Positions 1 through 13,337 of a DNA stretch of 64,000 nt are shown here, one piece after another. The number at the start of each line of letters is the position of its first letter. The stretch's first letter is position 1. The notes below the pieces were generated by a model. The model made no database searches. It saw only the letters and a list, made by a program, of their open reading frames with translations, and was not told where the DNA came from. Location of the stretch: contig CM074809.1 in the NCBI GenBank assembly GCA_037447605.1, positions 851,705 through 915,704 on the forward strand, read 5' to 3'. Source of the DNA: Zygnema circumcarinatum (Eukaryota; Streptophyta; Zygnematophyceae; Zygnematales; Zygnemataceae). A program made the position numbers and the translations under genes.

Positions 1-2500
1 AGGCTGGCTTGAGCAAGTTAGCAATGTCTAAACCAGCACCGTGCCCACCACGACCAACAGAGCCAGATCCGACAAGAGTATGGACCTCATCAATCAACAG
101 AATAACATTCCCTGCAGCACGAGATCCAACAATCAAGTGAGTTCCAAGTCGCCAAAGCTATTCAGTCGCCAAAGCTATTCGGTGCTGGGAACAAGTGCTG
201 TTTCGCAGCAGAACTTCGCAAAAGTACAAATCCAATCATCGAACAACTGCAACTGAAACTGCCCAAAAACTGATCCATAGCTGGAAAAATCTGGATATGC
301 ATGTTCGTGAACGTATCTCTAACTAGAAGTGCTAGATCGACAAGATGATTTACGAAATGTGGGTTCCTGAAACTCAATGAAGAGTAGCAGGCAGGGAAGC
401 ACACCTGAAGATACCGTCTCCTCCACTAACCCCGTGACGCGTGTCTCCAGCTCTCCGCGCTCTTTCGCACCAGCAAGGAGGAGCCCCATGTCCAACGACA
501 TTACTCTCTTTCCCTGCAAGCAACGCGCAGCTAGTGTTGGAATAAAAATGACCAATACATGTCTATTCATTAGTGATCTCATCAATGCATAAATCAAACT
601 CAAATGTGAAGGCTTTCAGAACGATCACCCACTTCAGTATCTGAGAAAATGAAAGGTACAGTCAACCGAAATCACGCGAATTGATTACAAAATCTAATCA
701 CCATATGCGCTGCAAGTTGCGCTGCTGTCTCCCAAGCAGTGGCGAGGTCCCGTAGTTCTGTGAAATAGATCTAAATAGTGCACCAAACGAGCAATACAGG
801 CCCAACGTGCAAGCAGTTCGTCCGTTTTCGACACATCATCCTCAGTTACCTGCAGAAATTCCGGGACTTCCTCATTCACTATTCGCATGGCTAGCCCTTC
901 TGCAATGGCTGTCTTGCCGACCCCTGGCTCACCCAAGAGAATCGGATTGTTCTTGGTTCTTCGGGCCAAAATCTGCACCACACGCTGCACTTCTTTGTCT
1001 CTTCCAATAACCGGGTCGATCTTTCCTTCTGCCGCTTTAGCAGTGATGTCAATGCAGAACTCGTTTAGTGCACCCCTCTCTGAAGGAAGAAAAGAAAGGG
1101 GCATCCATACAATTGTTAGGAGGCAGATCATGCATCGGCTGCCACGAAAAGCATCCATTTTAGCGGGTAGGGTATTCAAGTTTAATATAACGAAGTAGGC
1201 TACTTGCCACACTCATCTAACCTCCGAAATGGACATCACCAAAACTGACAGAAGGGAGGCAGGGAGGCAGACAGCCTGGCTGGTGGTGGGCAGGCATCGG
1301 CATTTGAACATTCCCAAAATTGCTCGTCTGGTAGCTATTTGATGAAGTTACCTTTGCGGCCTCCAGGTCGGCGAGAACCCGATGCAGTTCCAACGACAGC
1401 CTTATTAGTCATGGCCGCAGTGGATCGACCCTCTTTATCCAAATCACCCTGGAGTCTCACAAGTGCTTCCGTGTGCAGCTTATCCTTGCGGAGTCCAAGC
1501 CTGTCAACGATCACGAAACGACGCTCGAAATCAGATTAAGTCGACAATTCTCAGAGTCTCTAGCGACAGGGCTACAGTTTCCGAACGGAATGAGATCTGT
1601 CAGGTATTACATATTCCGTACAGGTTGGGCGTCCGTTCTATCAACCGAAAAAGGTAGTGAATGAAAGGCAATCATAAGCAACGACATGCACATCACCCAG
1701 AGCAATTTCATCTTTCAAATAAGTAAAGCAACGTTACACACCAAAAACAGATAATTTCCGGTTCAGCAGATTCTGGTCCTGCCTGACGCCAAACATAAGG
1801 CTTTCACCCTGCAACATCTGAACAAAAAATACCTGTCAAGCACTTTGCTTGCGCCACCATCCTCCACGATAAGAATAGCCACCGCAATGTGCTCGGGGGC
1901 TATATAATTGTGTCCCATTTTCCGCGATTCGTCCAACGCAGCTTCAAACACCCGCTTACTCCCCGCTGAGAAGGGCACCTCGGGCGCCGGCTTGTCCGAG
2001 CGAGGCGAAGGCCCGCCCAGCCCTGCCTCTTCCGCTAAGCCTCTCACAGCATCGCGGGCACGCTCTATGGTGACGCCTGTCCTCAAGAATCCGTCGCTGC
2101 TGCGCTCCTCGGCGACAAGTCCTAGAAAGAGCTGCTCCGTGCCCACCTCTCCGCGGCCCATGGCCTTGGCCTCACGCTGCGCCAGCATGATGGCTTTTAT
2201 GGCGCGTTCCGTGAACCTCTCAAATACCGCCTTCACCACTGCTCGCTTCTGGCCCCCTGAGGGGCTCACATGGCTCAGGCTCCTTGCCACGGCGAGGTGG
2301 AAGCCATCGCTGAGGCCTCCGGAGGCGACGCTGCTGAGCCCTAACTGAGGGCTTCGGCGGAGACCTTCGAAGGGAAGGTCTGAAGGCGCCTTCAGACTCT
2401 GCAGGATGACGGTTCTCCCGGAAGAATCGGCAGAGTTGCTTTCGGATAGGCGAAAGTTTGTACATATTGACTGGTAGTTCAAGCTTGCACAGGTCACCAT
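1..2500 (-). CDS. CLPD: Chloroplast ClpD/ERD1-type Hsp100 ATPase, 5' part
   Basis: Stromal AAA+ unfoldase that feeds substrates to the Clp protease. Exons read leftward: 2500-1833, 1500-1352, 1079-850, 513-405 and 111 to beyond base 1; all junctions keep frame and give about 422 residues. Residues 1 to ~85 are Ser/Arg-rich and look like a transit peptide. A Clp N-domain follows (starting [15 protein letters not shown], two repeats), then the first ATPase module with Walker A GEPGVGKT and Walker [14 protein letters not shown]. Several stretches ([57 protein letters not shown]) match Arabidopsis ClpD better than ClpC as I remember both. The second ATPase module lies off the left edge. The start at 2500 is the first in-frame ATG (MVTCASLNY). 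Family assignment rests on remembered sequences. Confidence 0.93.
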
Positions 2501-2577
2501 GGCGTCGCTTGTTTGTTATTCAACCAGTAAGTGCCTCGCGCAAAAATTGACAAAATTTGCTCTGATTTTAGGACCAG

Positions 2578-2680
2578 AGATGCAAAGAAACGGCGCGCGG
2601 GAGAGAGGGAGAGAGCGCAGGCAGAGAGCGAGAGAGAGAGAGAGGAGAGAGAGGGAGAGAAGCTTGGAAAGTGGACAGCA
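2578..2680. repeat. GA-rich tract in the ClpD leader
   Basis: Imperfect GA/GAGG repeat on the plus strand, just upstream of the ClpD start. In the ClpD sense direction it is a CT-rich leader. The same arrangement recurs before three other genes in this window. Confidence 0.75.
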
Positions 2681-4310
2681 GAGCTTCCAAGAAGGCAGAA
2701 AATTGACAAATGGAGCGTTCATCAATTGGTGCCTCCTTGGCCACTTATGCCACGCGTCTCCTAACGCGGGCACCACCTGTCCGGGCAGAAAAATGTTTTC
2801 AAATCTCGGGCAGCACAAAAGCCAATGGGAATCGAACAACACAGGTTCCTTCGCACGCTTGGCGCGCCACGTAGCAGGGTTCCGCAGACCGCGGAGGAAA
2901 AATGACTCGCCGGGCGGCCACGCTGACTCGCTTTTCGAGCGCCGGCCGGCTACGTGGCGCGACGGACGGCGCCGGCCGGCGCTTCAGAATTCGAGGTACG
3001 GCCAACGGGCAGCTTGGGGAAGTCATTTTTTTTCTGCCCGGGCTTGGGACTGCCCGGTTTTTGGCTTCTTCGGAATGGGACAAGCGGGCAGGTGCAGGAA
3101 TGAACCTGGACGATTTTGCAGATTCGATGAATTCAGGGTCATATTTTTTCTGCCCTGGTTTTGGTGCATCCGTACCTGCTTTTCTTTTTTTCGTAACGGG
3201 ATATCTAAAACCGCTCGCTGGCGTCCATTGTAGTCACGTGAACAGTGACAGCCAATGGGAGGCCTTTCAGGGGAAATCCTGCTCTCTGATTGGGCGAGAG
3301 CAGAGAGGGGGTCGTGGCGGCGGAGCCAATCGGGTGGAAGTTGCGGGGACCACGTGCGAAAATGTGCCCACGTGAATCAAAAAGTGGGTACGGATCTGAC
3401 AAGCGATTATTTGATTTTTCCTCTCCGGCGCTTCTGATTGGCCGGACCGCCCGGGCAGGCGGCGCCGAAAAGAATGGGCAGGCGGTGCCCCTGGAAGCAG
3501 TAGTTGGGCAGACGTACGGTCAGGAGAAAAAAAGCGGGAAAGATAATTTTCTGCTTTTTGAAAGTTTTAGGATTTGAGACTTCATCAAGTAATGCTGACG
3601 TGTGTGAATCCCATTGGCCGACTGGCTCGGGCAAGCATGAAAAAACCGTGGAAATAAATATTTCAAGAACTGGTTTCTTTTTGAGGGCGCGCCAATTCTC
3701 AGACATGAGCCAATCACAGCTTGCCACGTCTTCACAAATGTGCATATGACATTTACTTATTCGGGCTTGTCAGGCTTTAAAAACCGTCAGTACTAGTGAG
3801 GACGTTTCCAACAACAACAACATGGTTCTCATGCATGCCAACAACACAACTGAACCTGGCCGTCTTTCCATGCCCGCTCCGTTCACAGTTGCTGCTCGGA
3901 ACAGAATTCACCCTTTCCATGTTCCAAAATGAAAGAAAATGCCGCCCGGAACTATTGGCTCTGATGGCTTCTGTACGAAACACCGACCGGCTTGGCCTCG
4001 CTGGCAGATAAGCCAAAGCCGCCCGCCCGCCCTCCCGGCCTTGCCAACTGGCACGTGCCCGTCCTTTCGCTCGGTCGACCCAGACCGTACAAGCCCACAT
4101 GGCACAGTCTGTTGGTTCGTACAGAGGAAGAGTACGAATTGAGTCAAAGTTGGAACTGGGCTTGAACTGGACTCGCCTCGCTCGTAATTGAATTTGTTTC
4201 TAGCGTCACATTTTTGTCGTTATATTCGTACATATTCGTACAGTACGGTACGTCAACAGCAGCGCTGCATCAGTTTACCTTTAGCAACGAGGGCACCACG
4301 TGGTACAAAC
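2681..4310. promoter_or_regulatory. ClpD upstream region with clustered CCAAT and G-box motifs
   Basis: No convincing gene is seen here. Core CCAAT or its complement occurs at 2822, 3252, 3289, 3326, 3437, 3613, 3692 and 3710. CACGTG G-boxes occur at 3235, 3351, 3369, 4052 and 4297. CCAAT is the NF-Y core and CACGTG is the bZIP/bHLH core in plants. ClpD (ERD1) in Arabidopsis is induced by drought and senescence, so G-boxes would fit, but function here is inferred. From 4220 to 4460 the sequence is rich in GTAC and CGATA words, as in the repeats near 30 kb. Confidence 0.5.
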
Positions 4311-4805
4311 AAACATCTTCACTCCAAGTGGTATCGGCTAATCGGAAAGTCGAGGCTGAGCGGACGTATCGTATCGCATGCAATATTCCGATATGTTCAA
4401 TATGTACCGAGCCGGTATGTTTTCGATATTATGTGATACGATACAATGGGGCGATATGCGCTATAAGAAGGGCTTTGCTTTGAACGGTTTTGAGGCGCCG
4501 GTTCCATGCATGCCCTTGCAGAGGCGGAGGCAGAGGGAGGTTGGGGGAAGGGAATTCGATGATTTAGCAGCAAGCTTCCCTTGAGGCCAGTTGAAGCGAT
4601 GAGAATTGCTGTAAAAGGCACAAAAAAATTAGATAATTTGTTTTCGTATGTGTTGATGATGCTTTGAATTATTTGCTGACCCTCATTAGGATATGAATAT
4701 AGGGTGGTTAATTATTTATTCTGCTCATGTTTTCTTTCCACAGGTGTCACAGAAACGCCGATGGTTATTCCTGAACTCCCACGGCTAGGAAGGTAATAAA
4801 GGATA

Positions 4806-5261
4806 AGTTGAAGTACCAACAAGGAAGACACGACGAGAGAGGAGTTCGTTAGAACAGGAGCACGCCACGCCTGCCTATCGTCATATACAAGAACTACGCT
4901 TAGATGAGCAGAAAAGGAGACAGCAGAAGAGTAGGAAAGCGGCACAGGAACAGTCTCTTGAAAGAACAAGAACAACAGGTAAATCAATGCCAAAGGAAAG
5001 TGAGAATGTGATATCGACACCAGCCACAGAGGCCATAGGTCAATGCACCGTTTATTCTTCAAGAACTCAAACGGAAGGGGCGGGATGGAAGGCAGGGGAG
5101 GTAAGAACAAGCGAGACAAAGGAGAAGAAACGCAAAGCCACGAGGAGGCTGAGAGAGCTGGAGTCATAATAGGTGAAAAAATGGGGAAGGAAGAATTTGA
5201 AATTGTTAATGATATGGCCGAACGCCACAAAGGGAGATCCGCAGCACCAGTCAAGAAGTAA
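4806..5261 (+). CDS. Doubtful coding patch, Lys/Glu-rich
   Basis: Two overlapping open frames that look more protein-like than their surroundings. One runs from 4806 to 5169 and includes PAYRHIQELRLDEQKRRQQK and a Lys/Arg-rich end. The other runs from ATG 5043 to 5261 and ends EEFEIVNDMAERHKGRSAAP plus a few residues. They could be exons of one unrecognised gene or chance frames in purine-rich DNA. A strong acceptor-like site lies near 4742 and donor-like sites near 4792 and 4979. I recognise no domain. Confidence 0.22.
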
Positions 5262-6004
5262 GATGATGGGAGAGGGGCTGGGGGAGAGGGATGGAGAAAT
5301 GAGAGGGGGGGGAAGAGGCAGGGATAGGGTAGAGAGCGGGGAGAAGTCGGATCTTGGTTCCAAGCTCATGACTTGTCCTCCCAGTAGCTTCATCCACACA
5401 GTAGCCTGTGACGTATTTTTTGGCCCAAGCGGTTGATAAGTGGCTGGGTAAACCTAAAGACTGAAAGAAAACCTAAACTTCGAGGCCGCAACTCCTTTGC
5501 GCTGTACAGGTGTCTATGTTGGTGGTAACTGAACGACAGATGGAATGCCTCAGTTGTGCACACAACACAGAGGGTTGAAATCCACTTAGGGTACTCTATG
5601 CCGCATGATCTCAACCGCAACTCTCCACAGTGGAAGAGCCAAAACCAAAAGAAATATCGAAAGAATTGCACGCAAGAAGCGTGGGTTGCACACAAATTGG
5701 CCAGAGTCATCAGAAGGAAACGCAATGGGGCCCTAGCCACACAATGTTTCAATACGTAAGGAAAGGTGATCGAAGACTTATTTCTGAAAACAAAAGGTTC
5801 AACGCATGACGAAGCCAACAGATTTGTGAAATCAGCACCCTGTGTCATCAGGAAGGTAATCTCAAATCTTCAAACCTGCAAAAGCAAAACAAATTGACTA
5901 TGTCATAATCGGATGGTGTTCCAATTGCTACCCAATTTGAGTGACGTGAAGCATCAAAATATTCACGAATCTGCTGGTGGACGACGGCCCTACAGGCGAG
6001 AACA
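5262..6004. other. Intergenic, no gene seen
   Basis: Open frames here (for example minus 5390-5848) lack recognisable domains and a coding-like composition. I see no RNA gene or clear repeat. Confidence 0.4.
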
Positions 6005-6480
6005 CACAGACTCATGGCATCCAAATCGAGAAGAGTGGGGAGGGGAGGGAAGGGGAGGAAAGGGGGAGTGGAAGGGGAAGGGGGAGAGGCAAAGGGGGAG
6101 GGAGGGGGAAGTTGGGAGAGAGAGGGGGAAGGGGAAGGAAGAGTAGGAAAGGGGAACAGTGGGGGGAAAGGGAGGGGAGTGGGGGGAAGGGGAGGGGGGT
6201 GGGGGGTGGAAGAGAGGGGGGAGGGGAAGGGTGAGGAAGAGAGGGGAACAGTGGGGGGGGAGAGAGAGGGGGTAGGGAAGGGAAGGGGAGGAAAAGGGGA
6301 GGGCGAGAGGGGAGAGAAGGGAAGGAAAGGGTGGGGGGGGAGGGGGAGGGAAAGGGGGGAGGGGAGGGAAGGGTTTGGGGTCGGGGGCGGGGTAGCAGAG
6401 TGTCAGGTGGAGCGGAGAGGCGAGGGAGGAAGGGAAAAGGTGGAGAGAGGCGGAGAGGGGAGAGAGGGAGATGGAGTCAG
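6005..6480. repeat. G-rich polypurine tract
   Basis: Nearly pure A/G on the plus strand with GGGGA and GGGGGG runs, about 475 bases. It could form triplex or G-quadruplex structures. Its right end (6403-6480) encodes, on the minus strand, the Ser/Pro/Leu tail of the PPR protein, so at least that part is transcribed if the gene model is right. Confidence 0.85.
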
Positions 6481-9400
6481 AGAGGACTGACCTTCATTAA
6501 CAGATCCGTTAATCTTACTTGCTCCATTGGCCTCTCCACCTTCTATCCACTCCCTTTCCCTTATCTCTGGGCTTCTCAACAGTTTACCTGCTATCCCAGC
6601 ACTTCCCCTAAAGCTGTCACTATTTAACTCGTCTAAGATTTCTCTTCCACCGTCTCTTCGTAACAGTAGCTGCTGTCCCGAATCTGTCTCATTTTGTCTG
6701 TACTTACTTTGAAAATCCACAGATCCCAAGCTAGTTACGTCGTGCGCGTCCATTTCTTCGCCCTCCGTAGCCATCATACTCCCTTCCTCTTCGCCCCTCC
6801 CCTCTGCCGCCCACTGTGTTTGCTCATGACTTACTCCTTGAGCTCCCTCTAGCAATTGCATCATCCTAACCAGAGATTCATCATTTTGTCGGCTAAAGGC
6901 CAATAGTTTGCTCTGAATCTCTCTCGCTTTTTCCTCCTGGCCTCCTTTCACCAGCACTGAAAGCAAGCTGCGGTACGTCAACAAGTCCGGTTGCACACTG
7001 CATCAACACAATACAACAATTTAGATTGGAACACCAACCATTGATGGGGATTCTTCCCGAATTTGAAGAATACCCATCGACGTGCGGACTTCAAAAGAAA
7101 CCATATTAGGACTTTGAGGAGAATGACACTTGGAGGTAGACCTCTCACCCGTCTTCATCCATATGCTGTTTGACCTCCAGCGCCTGCTCCCACAACCCAG
7201 CTTGGGAGAGAGAGCTTAAAGCACAGTTGAAAGTGGCCAGTGTGCCTTTCACTCCTGCTTTTCGCATCCACTGCAGCACCTGCATGTATAGGAACCCACA
7301 CCACATTCACAAAGCCATTAAGTTAGAAGCATTATCTTGACTTCTGCAAGATAAGCGATTCAAACTCTTCTATGTTGAAACTTAATAGAACGCGCGAAAA
7401 ACGAACGCTTTATATTTGGTGGCTTGCACATATGGAAGGAATGGACAGGACACGAAAGCTGACAGCATTAGGGGATGGAGTGTGAGCAAAACATGTAGTA
7501 CCCACCTGTAGACACTTCTGCCATCTCCATGCACGTGCCAATGCTCTCATCAAGACATTGTACGTCAAGACTGTGGGCTCTAAGCCAAGATTTTCCATTT
7601 CCAAAAATACCTGCCACCAGCAGGTTGAAAGTTGAAATTACGTTTATTCTTCCCTCGCTTGGGAATTGTGCATGTAGGTTACAAATGTATCATAAGGGGT
7701 AAGGGCCAGTCAAATAGGAGGAGGAAGGGTCAATCGATTATGCAATCGGGAATAAGAACTCGACAAAGGGGACAAAGAAATGAACCATGCAGCAAGGTTG
7801 ACGGGGTTCCCTAAAATTGGAAGGAGACAAACAATGAACGAGCCTTAATCGAGCCTGAGTTAATAATGTTATAGACAGACACGATTGAAACCTAAGAAAA
7901 TACAGATCTATGTAAGTGGTCCTTTACACACTCACAAAACAAAGTAGGTTTTCTGCAAGCTATTTGGGAGAATCGTGTTTCCAGCATTAGCCTTCCAACA
8001 TCCGCACGTCTTGTGCTGGCAGTTCATTTGCCTCCCCTCACCTGAAGGGCTCGCTCGTATTTGCCAGACTTCCCGTATGTATCTAAAAGTAAGTTAAACG
8101 TGCGGACGGACGCCGGACATGGAGTCTGCTTCCGAATTTCCCGCCACACCTTCTCTGCCTCCTTCCAGTCTCGAAGCCTTTTTCCACCCACCCCGCCAAT
8201 TATCGTACTTCGTTACATGGCTCCATATGGACACTGCTAAAATTTTCTACAGAGTTAAGAAATCGATCCAAGGCGCTTTGTCACTACTTTACACCTATAC
8301 GTCCTCGCACGGCCAAGCTACAGAACTTAATCCAATGCCATTTTAGCCAAGGGGCAGCAAGAAACAGTAAGGACAATGAAGGAAGGAAGGTAGATCACAG
8401 AAAACTGGTTTAATATTTCAGTAAAATGACAGGTGGTTGGGAAAATAAAACTCACTTGGCACACGCAACAAGAATCTCATTGTACGCCACTTCAGTTGAA
8501 ATTACTCCCTTAACCTCCATGGTTTTTGCCAGTCTAAGCACTTCCTCATATTGGGAGGAGAGGTTGTAGACATGGAGGAGGCTTGCATATGCAACCTGAT
8601 CTGGTTCAATACCCTCTGCCTCCATTTCTTCAAATGCGGCTTGGGCTTTCATAGTGAGTCCTGCAGGTGGAAACAATAGGAGATAGTAAGGGCTGAGAGG
8701 ATATCGAAGGTCACCTATAAACAATAAATGTTCACAACAACTACGAAACAGACTGTAGTGTCTTTTAAGTAAATCACCTGGCCTCTTATCTACTCTGTTT
8801 CAGAGTCATCCTACAATTTCAGCGAACTCTGGAATGATTGGTTAGATGATTTCACAGAACTCTATCGTGAGCACACTTCAAGACAAGGATTTGGAGGGAG
8901 AGGGGGAGCGCCAACAACTACAATGTAAAATGCTTGAGATAATCAGTCCTCTGCTCCTAACACCTTTCTGGCTGTCCAATACACATGTATCCCATTCACA
9001 CAATAGGACGCGTTTTTTACTCAATCGGAAGTTTAAACCAAAACGACCGTGAATTTTCAGAACATGAGACCAAATCCTGAGAGTCGTTTGCTTATCAACG
9101 ATTACCAACTTTTAATCTGCTTGTAATGGATGATGCATGAAGTGAACTTGCTCCACATTGAGATAAAGTGGCAATCTGCTGCATTACCTGCTTTTCCATA
9201 AGCCTGAGTGAGCGCAGTATAAGTCACCACATTTGGTTTCACTCCCATGTCCTTCATTTGCTCCAAGACACGCCGGGCATCCTCGAGCATGCCCTGCAAC
9301 TCCGTACCCACCCCACTCACGTTCGATTACATACACATTCATAAAATCAACATTGGAAACCATGTCAGAGCTTCTAAAGCGATAAAAAGGGCAAATCCGC

Positions 9401-12400
9401 TGTGTCATTTCTCGCATATTTCTAGGTTTTACCATCATTGGACAAGCCTAAATAAGAATGCATAGATGGAATTCTTATCTTACCGTCATCATGATTGCAC
9501 AGTGAAGCTGCAAATATTCGAAACACTATCCTACAGTCCAGAATGGTGACTACGAAAACGCTCTGCATGCATTCAGTATGCTGACACAATTCTTGTCTAG
9601 TTCCTATCGTTCCTACGCTCCAGTTTTTTATTCATAGTTTCACACAAGAAGCAAAGTATCCATGAAATCACGGTTCCCACTGGCCTTAGACATACCTGTG
9701 AGCCATATGCATCCACCATGGCGGTCCCCGCTTCCACAGTAACCTTCAATCCTGCACGGCCCATCTGTTCAAAGAGCTGTTTTCCTACTTCTAAATTTCC
9801 CTCTTTCGCTGCTTGGTCGAGTAGGACGCTGTAAGTCACCTCATCTGGAATCAAACCCTTCTCCTTCATTACTCGAAATGCTGACATGGCTTGTTCGTGC
9901 TGGCCTCCTGCCAAATACGCCCAAATCAACGCATTGTATGCAGCGACATTGAGTCTAATTCCCTTTTCTTCTGCTTCCTGAACATAGCCGCTTGCCAATT
10001 CAGGTCGTCCTGTACGTCCAGAAGCTGCAATGAGTGAACAGTACGTGACAACTGTCGCTTGAAGACCCACCCTTTCAATTTCCTCCTTCAGCTCTATTGC
10101 TTCTTCGAATCGTCCAGCTCGGCTATATGCGTCTATCAAAACGTTGTAAGTGACCACATTTGGTTTACAAAGTTTCCTCTTCATGAGGTCTAGTACTTGC
10201 CGGGCCCCATCCGGATTTCCTCCTTTACCATATGCATTGATCAGAGACGAATATGAGACGACATCTGGTTCGATGCCTGCCTTTATCAACATGTCAAATC
10301 GATTCTGTGCTTCTTCAAATTTTCCCCAAGTAGCATATGCATCTATTAGAGTGTTATATGACACTACATTCGGCTCTAATCCATCTCTTACTATACAGTC
10401 AAACACCTCACGTGCTTGAGCAAATCTCCCTCCTGCAGCATATGAGTGCATGAGAAGGTTATACGTGATAATATCTGGTTTCAAGCCTGTTCCTGGCTTC
10501 TCTTCTTTCATGCGATCGAAGATTTCTAATACATCATCATGGTTTCTTAATTTTGCATGACAGTTCATCACGATGTTAAGAGTAGCTAACTTTGGCGTTA
10601 CACCCATAGCCAACATTTTCTTGTAAAAGTCCAAGGCCTTCTGATATTGTTCCCCATTGCGAAAAGCTGTCAAAATGGTGTTATAAGTGATAATATCAGG
10701 CGGTACTCCAGCTTTCAGCATCCGATCATACATCTCCAGGGCTTGTTCCCATTGTCCAGAAACACCATAAGCGTGAATGAGAAGGTTGTAGGAGCACCGA
10801 GAGGGAGGGATCTGTGCCAGAATAACAGGATCAGGCTACCAATAAGCATGAAATTATCATGTCACATTAGCTTTGGAGCTGCTGTAGTCATGAAGAGAAA
10901 TCAGTGGCTTTTTGATTGGTTGTCTCTTGAGCAAAACTACTGCACTGAAGGGTTTCCATATTATGTCAACCATATTCCCTCATGGTTACAACTCTACTTC
11001 ACTGCATGCGGGTGTATGTGGGTTCTACTTGCAATACTTCTTATCTGCACATAAATAGTATATGATAGCTCAGAAATTTTCCAGCTCATGCTATCAATAG
11101 TTTTAGGAATTTCCAGCACAGTAAAACTCCCAAGCATACCCCCTGGAAAGTAGTGCAGTTAAGTCCTAGGCATCATCCGGACCAGGACATTGTGCGATAA
11201 ACGAACTCAGCATTTGTAAACTCACTCCATTTTGAAGCATAGTCTCGAACACCTTGGCAGCACCATTTGGATCCCTGGCGCGTCCATGAGCTGAGATAAG
11301 GGCACTATATGTCTCCAAATTAGGTGTGCATCTGGTAGGAACACACAAAAGGAGAATCTCAAAAAAACGAAAATGGACAAACGTTCACGAGCTGACACTG
11401 TGCCGAAACATTTCAAAAACTCTGCACATGGTGCGCTGCACGAACAATGACATGATAGAGGTCTGTTTAGATAATAAGTGCAAAAATCAGGAAAAGGGTA
11501 GACCAGTCTGCCTGCATCAACAGATGCAAGAAAAGAGCAAGCAGAGAGAGAATGCCTAAATATATTGATGATGTGCTATAGCGTGAAAGGGATACATTCA
11601 AGTAAACTACCTCCATTCCTGCATCTCATAAAAGAGACGCCGAGTCTGATTGAGGCGCCTATGCCGTGCTGCCAGCTGGCACAGCATGTTATACATGTCT
11701 GTGCGAGCACGGTAACAACGCTGACTCTTAACCCAGTTGAATACCTTCAGGCTCAGTTGCAAGTTTCCTGACTTCGTTATCTCCTGCAATTCTTAAGTAC
11801 ATTGCAACAGCCACATGATCCAATCAGAAAAGCGAGAGTGATTTTAGACGCAGATACAAGAGAACAAAAGGTTGACAAGGAAACGGGGAACGGCCCAATT
11901 CCATGTAAAACCTAATATTCTGATCATTCTGGAAGAGGAGTTTGCCGTATAGAAATGTTGACGTGTTATAAAATCTGAGAATAATTTCCAGTGTCAAGCC
12001 TGAATGAATGAATGAATGCAGTGCAGAATTATGTGCGCAAAATGGATGAAAGAAAGAGAAGAAACACAGGCCAGTAATGGTACAATGGCAAGGCAATCGA
12101 GCCACAAAAATGGTAGAGAAGACTGGCTTACTAGCGTTGCTTAGAATGCTGTGAAGTCGGAAAAAGAATGTGCCAAGGATAAATTATGACGGAGGTGAGG
12201 CACAACAAGATTACAACGAGACCAGGAAAGCAGGTGAAAAACAATGGAGTGGAAAAAAATGGCAAGTACCTTCATGAGCACTGGAAAATTTTGCCGGCTA
12301 GTCCGTCCATTCCAGTGGTTTAGGACTCTGTCAACATCCTCGTAATGCTTCAGCTTCATCACCTGGGGAAGAATCTCTGCCACTTCATTGCTCGCTTCTT

Positions 12401-13337
12401 GGCCTTCCGTCGCGCGGCTCTGCTGACTTCCATCCCGTATCCTTCGAGATGCTGGCCCTTCTAAAGCCGTCCACCTTCTGACAGGGAGTTTCCGATCATT
12501 CAAATACACCTGAGGAGGAATGAACCTCGCCTTCCGCTGCTTTGAAACTCCATTCGAGTCCTCTCCTGCACTCTCATCCACTCCCTCAGAACCAGAAAAA
12601 CTCCTAAGCTCTTCTTCTCTATCGCTATCACTTACATCAATTCCCCAACCACCGTCAACACCGGTTACCCTCGCAGCTTTCGTCTCTCGAGAAGCGTTCG
12701 TTTGGCCCAGATTCTCCTCCTCCAAACTGTTCTCGCTCCCAGCGTCTCGCAAGTCACTCCCCTCCTCGCTCATTCTCCAGCTGTCTCTCGAGGATTCCTG
12801 CCACTTCATGCCTGAAGCTTCCATTTTTCCTCGCCGTTCCGTCGTCCTCCATCCTTCGCTGATATCCTCAGCTTCTGCTGCAACGGAGCTTTCGAAGGCC
12901 GACAAGGACCGCAAACTCGCGTGCTTAGGCCCCTCACTCGGGCTACCACAGCTAGGCATCGCCATGGCTAGGTCAGCCCTACTTCCATCCCCTTCGTCCA
13001 TGCCCATAGCACCATGAAATTCTTTTCTCTTTACATTCATTCCTCCTGCAAGAGCCACCTGGCGCCTCCAACCTGTAGACGTCTTCGGCTCTTCTGACCC
13101 AGCCATGGCCACCACGACTTTATGTAAAACAAGAGAGCTCGAAGTCGCCGTACGAAAGCCATGGCTGCCGCTCCTCTCGTCGGGAGGCGCTGCACCTGAA
13201 AACGAATTTAAGCAGGCTGCAAAGTGACAAGGCTTTGAACGGGAAATTGCAATGGAGAGGCATGTGCAGCGAGGCGCCCCGTGGAATTGTGCGAGGAGCG
13301 GCAAGGGGGCCGCTGGAGAAGGAGACATCGCCGCCAT
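6403..13337 (-). CDS. EMB2654: Chloroplast P-type PPR protein, EMB2654 orthologue
   Basis: RNA-binding pentatricopeptide repeat protein. In Arabidopsis EMB2654 (At2g41720) is needed for trans-splicing of chloroplast rps12. Exons: 13337-12270, 11783-11611, 11331-11226, 10811-9696, 9293-9188, 8660-8456, 8177-8042, 7610-7506, 7279-7149 and 6997-6403. All phases agree, giving 1,246 residues. The first ~300 residues are low-complexity and acidic with a plausible plastid leader (MAAMSPSPAAPLPLL). The family match starts at LPQVMKLKHYEDVDRVLN, followed by an array of 35-residue repeats of the PNVVTYN type; exon 4 alone carries ten or more. The C-terminal ~150 residues beyond the last repeat look disordered. 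The start at 13337 is the first ATG in the frame. Orthology is by remembered sequence; the targeting is inferred. Confidence 0.92.

Noticed and set aside
5390-5848. 152-residue minus ORF
   Set aside because: Cys/Phe/Leu-rich chance frame with no domain, no splice partner and no leader signal.
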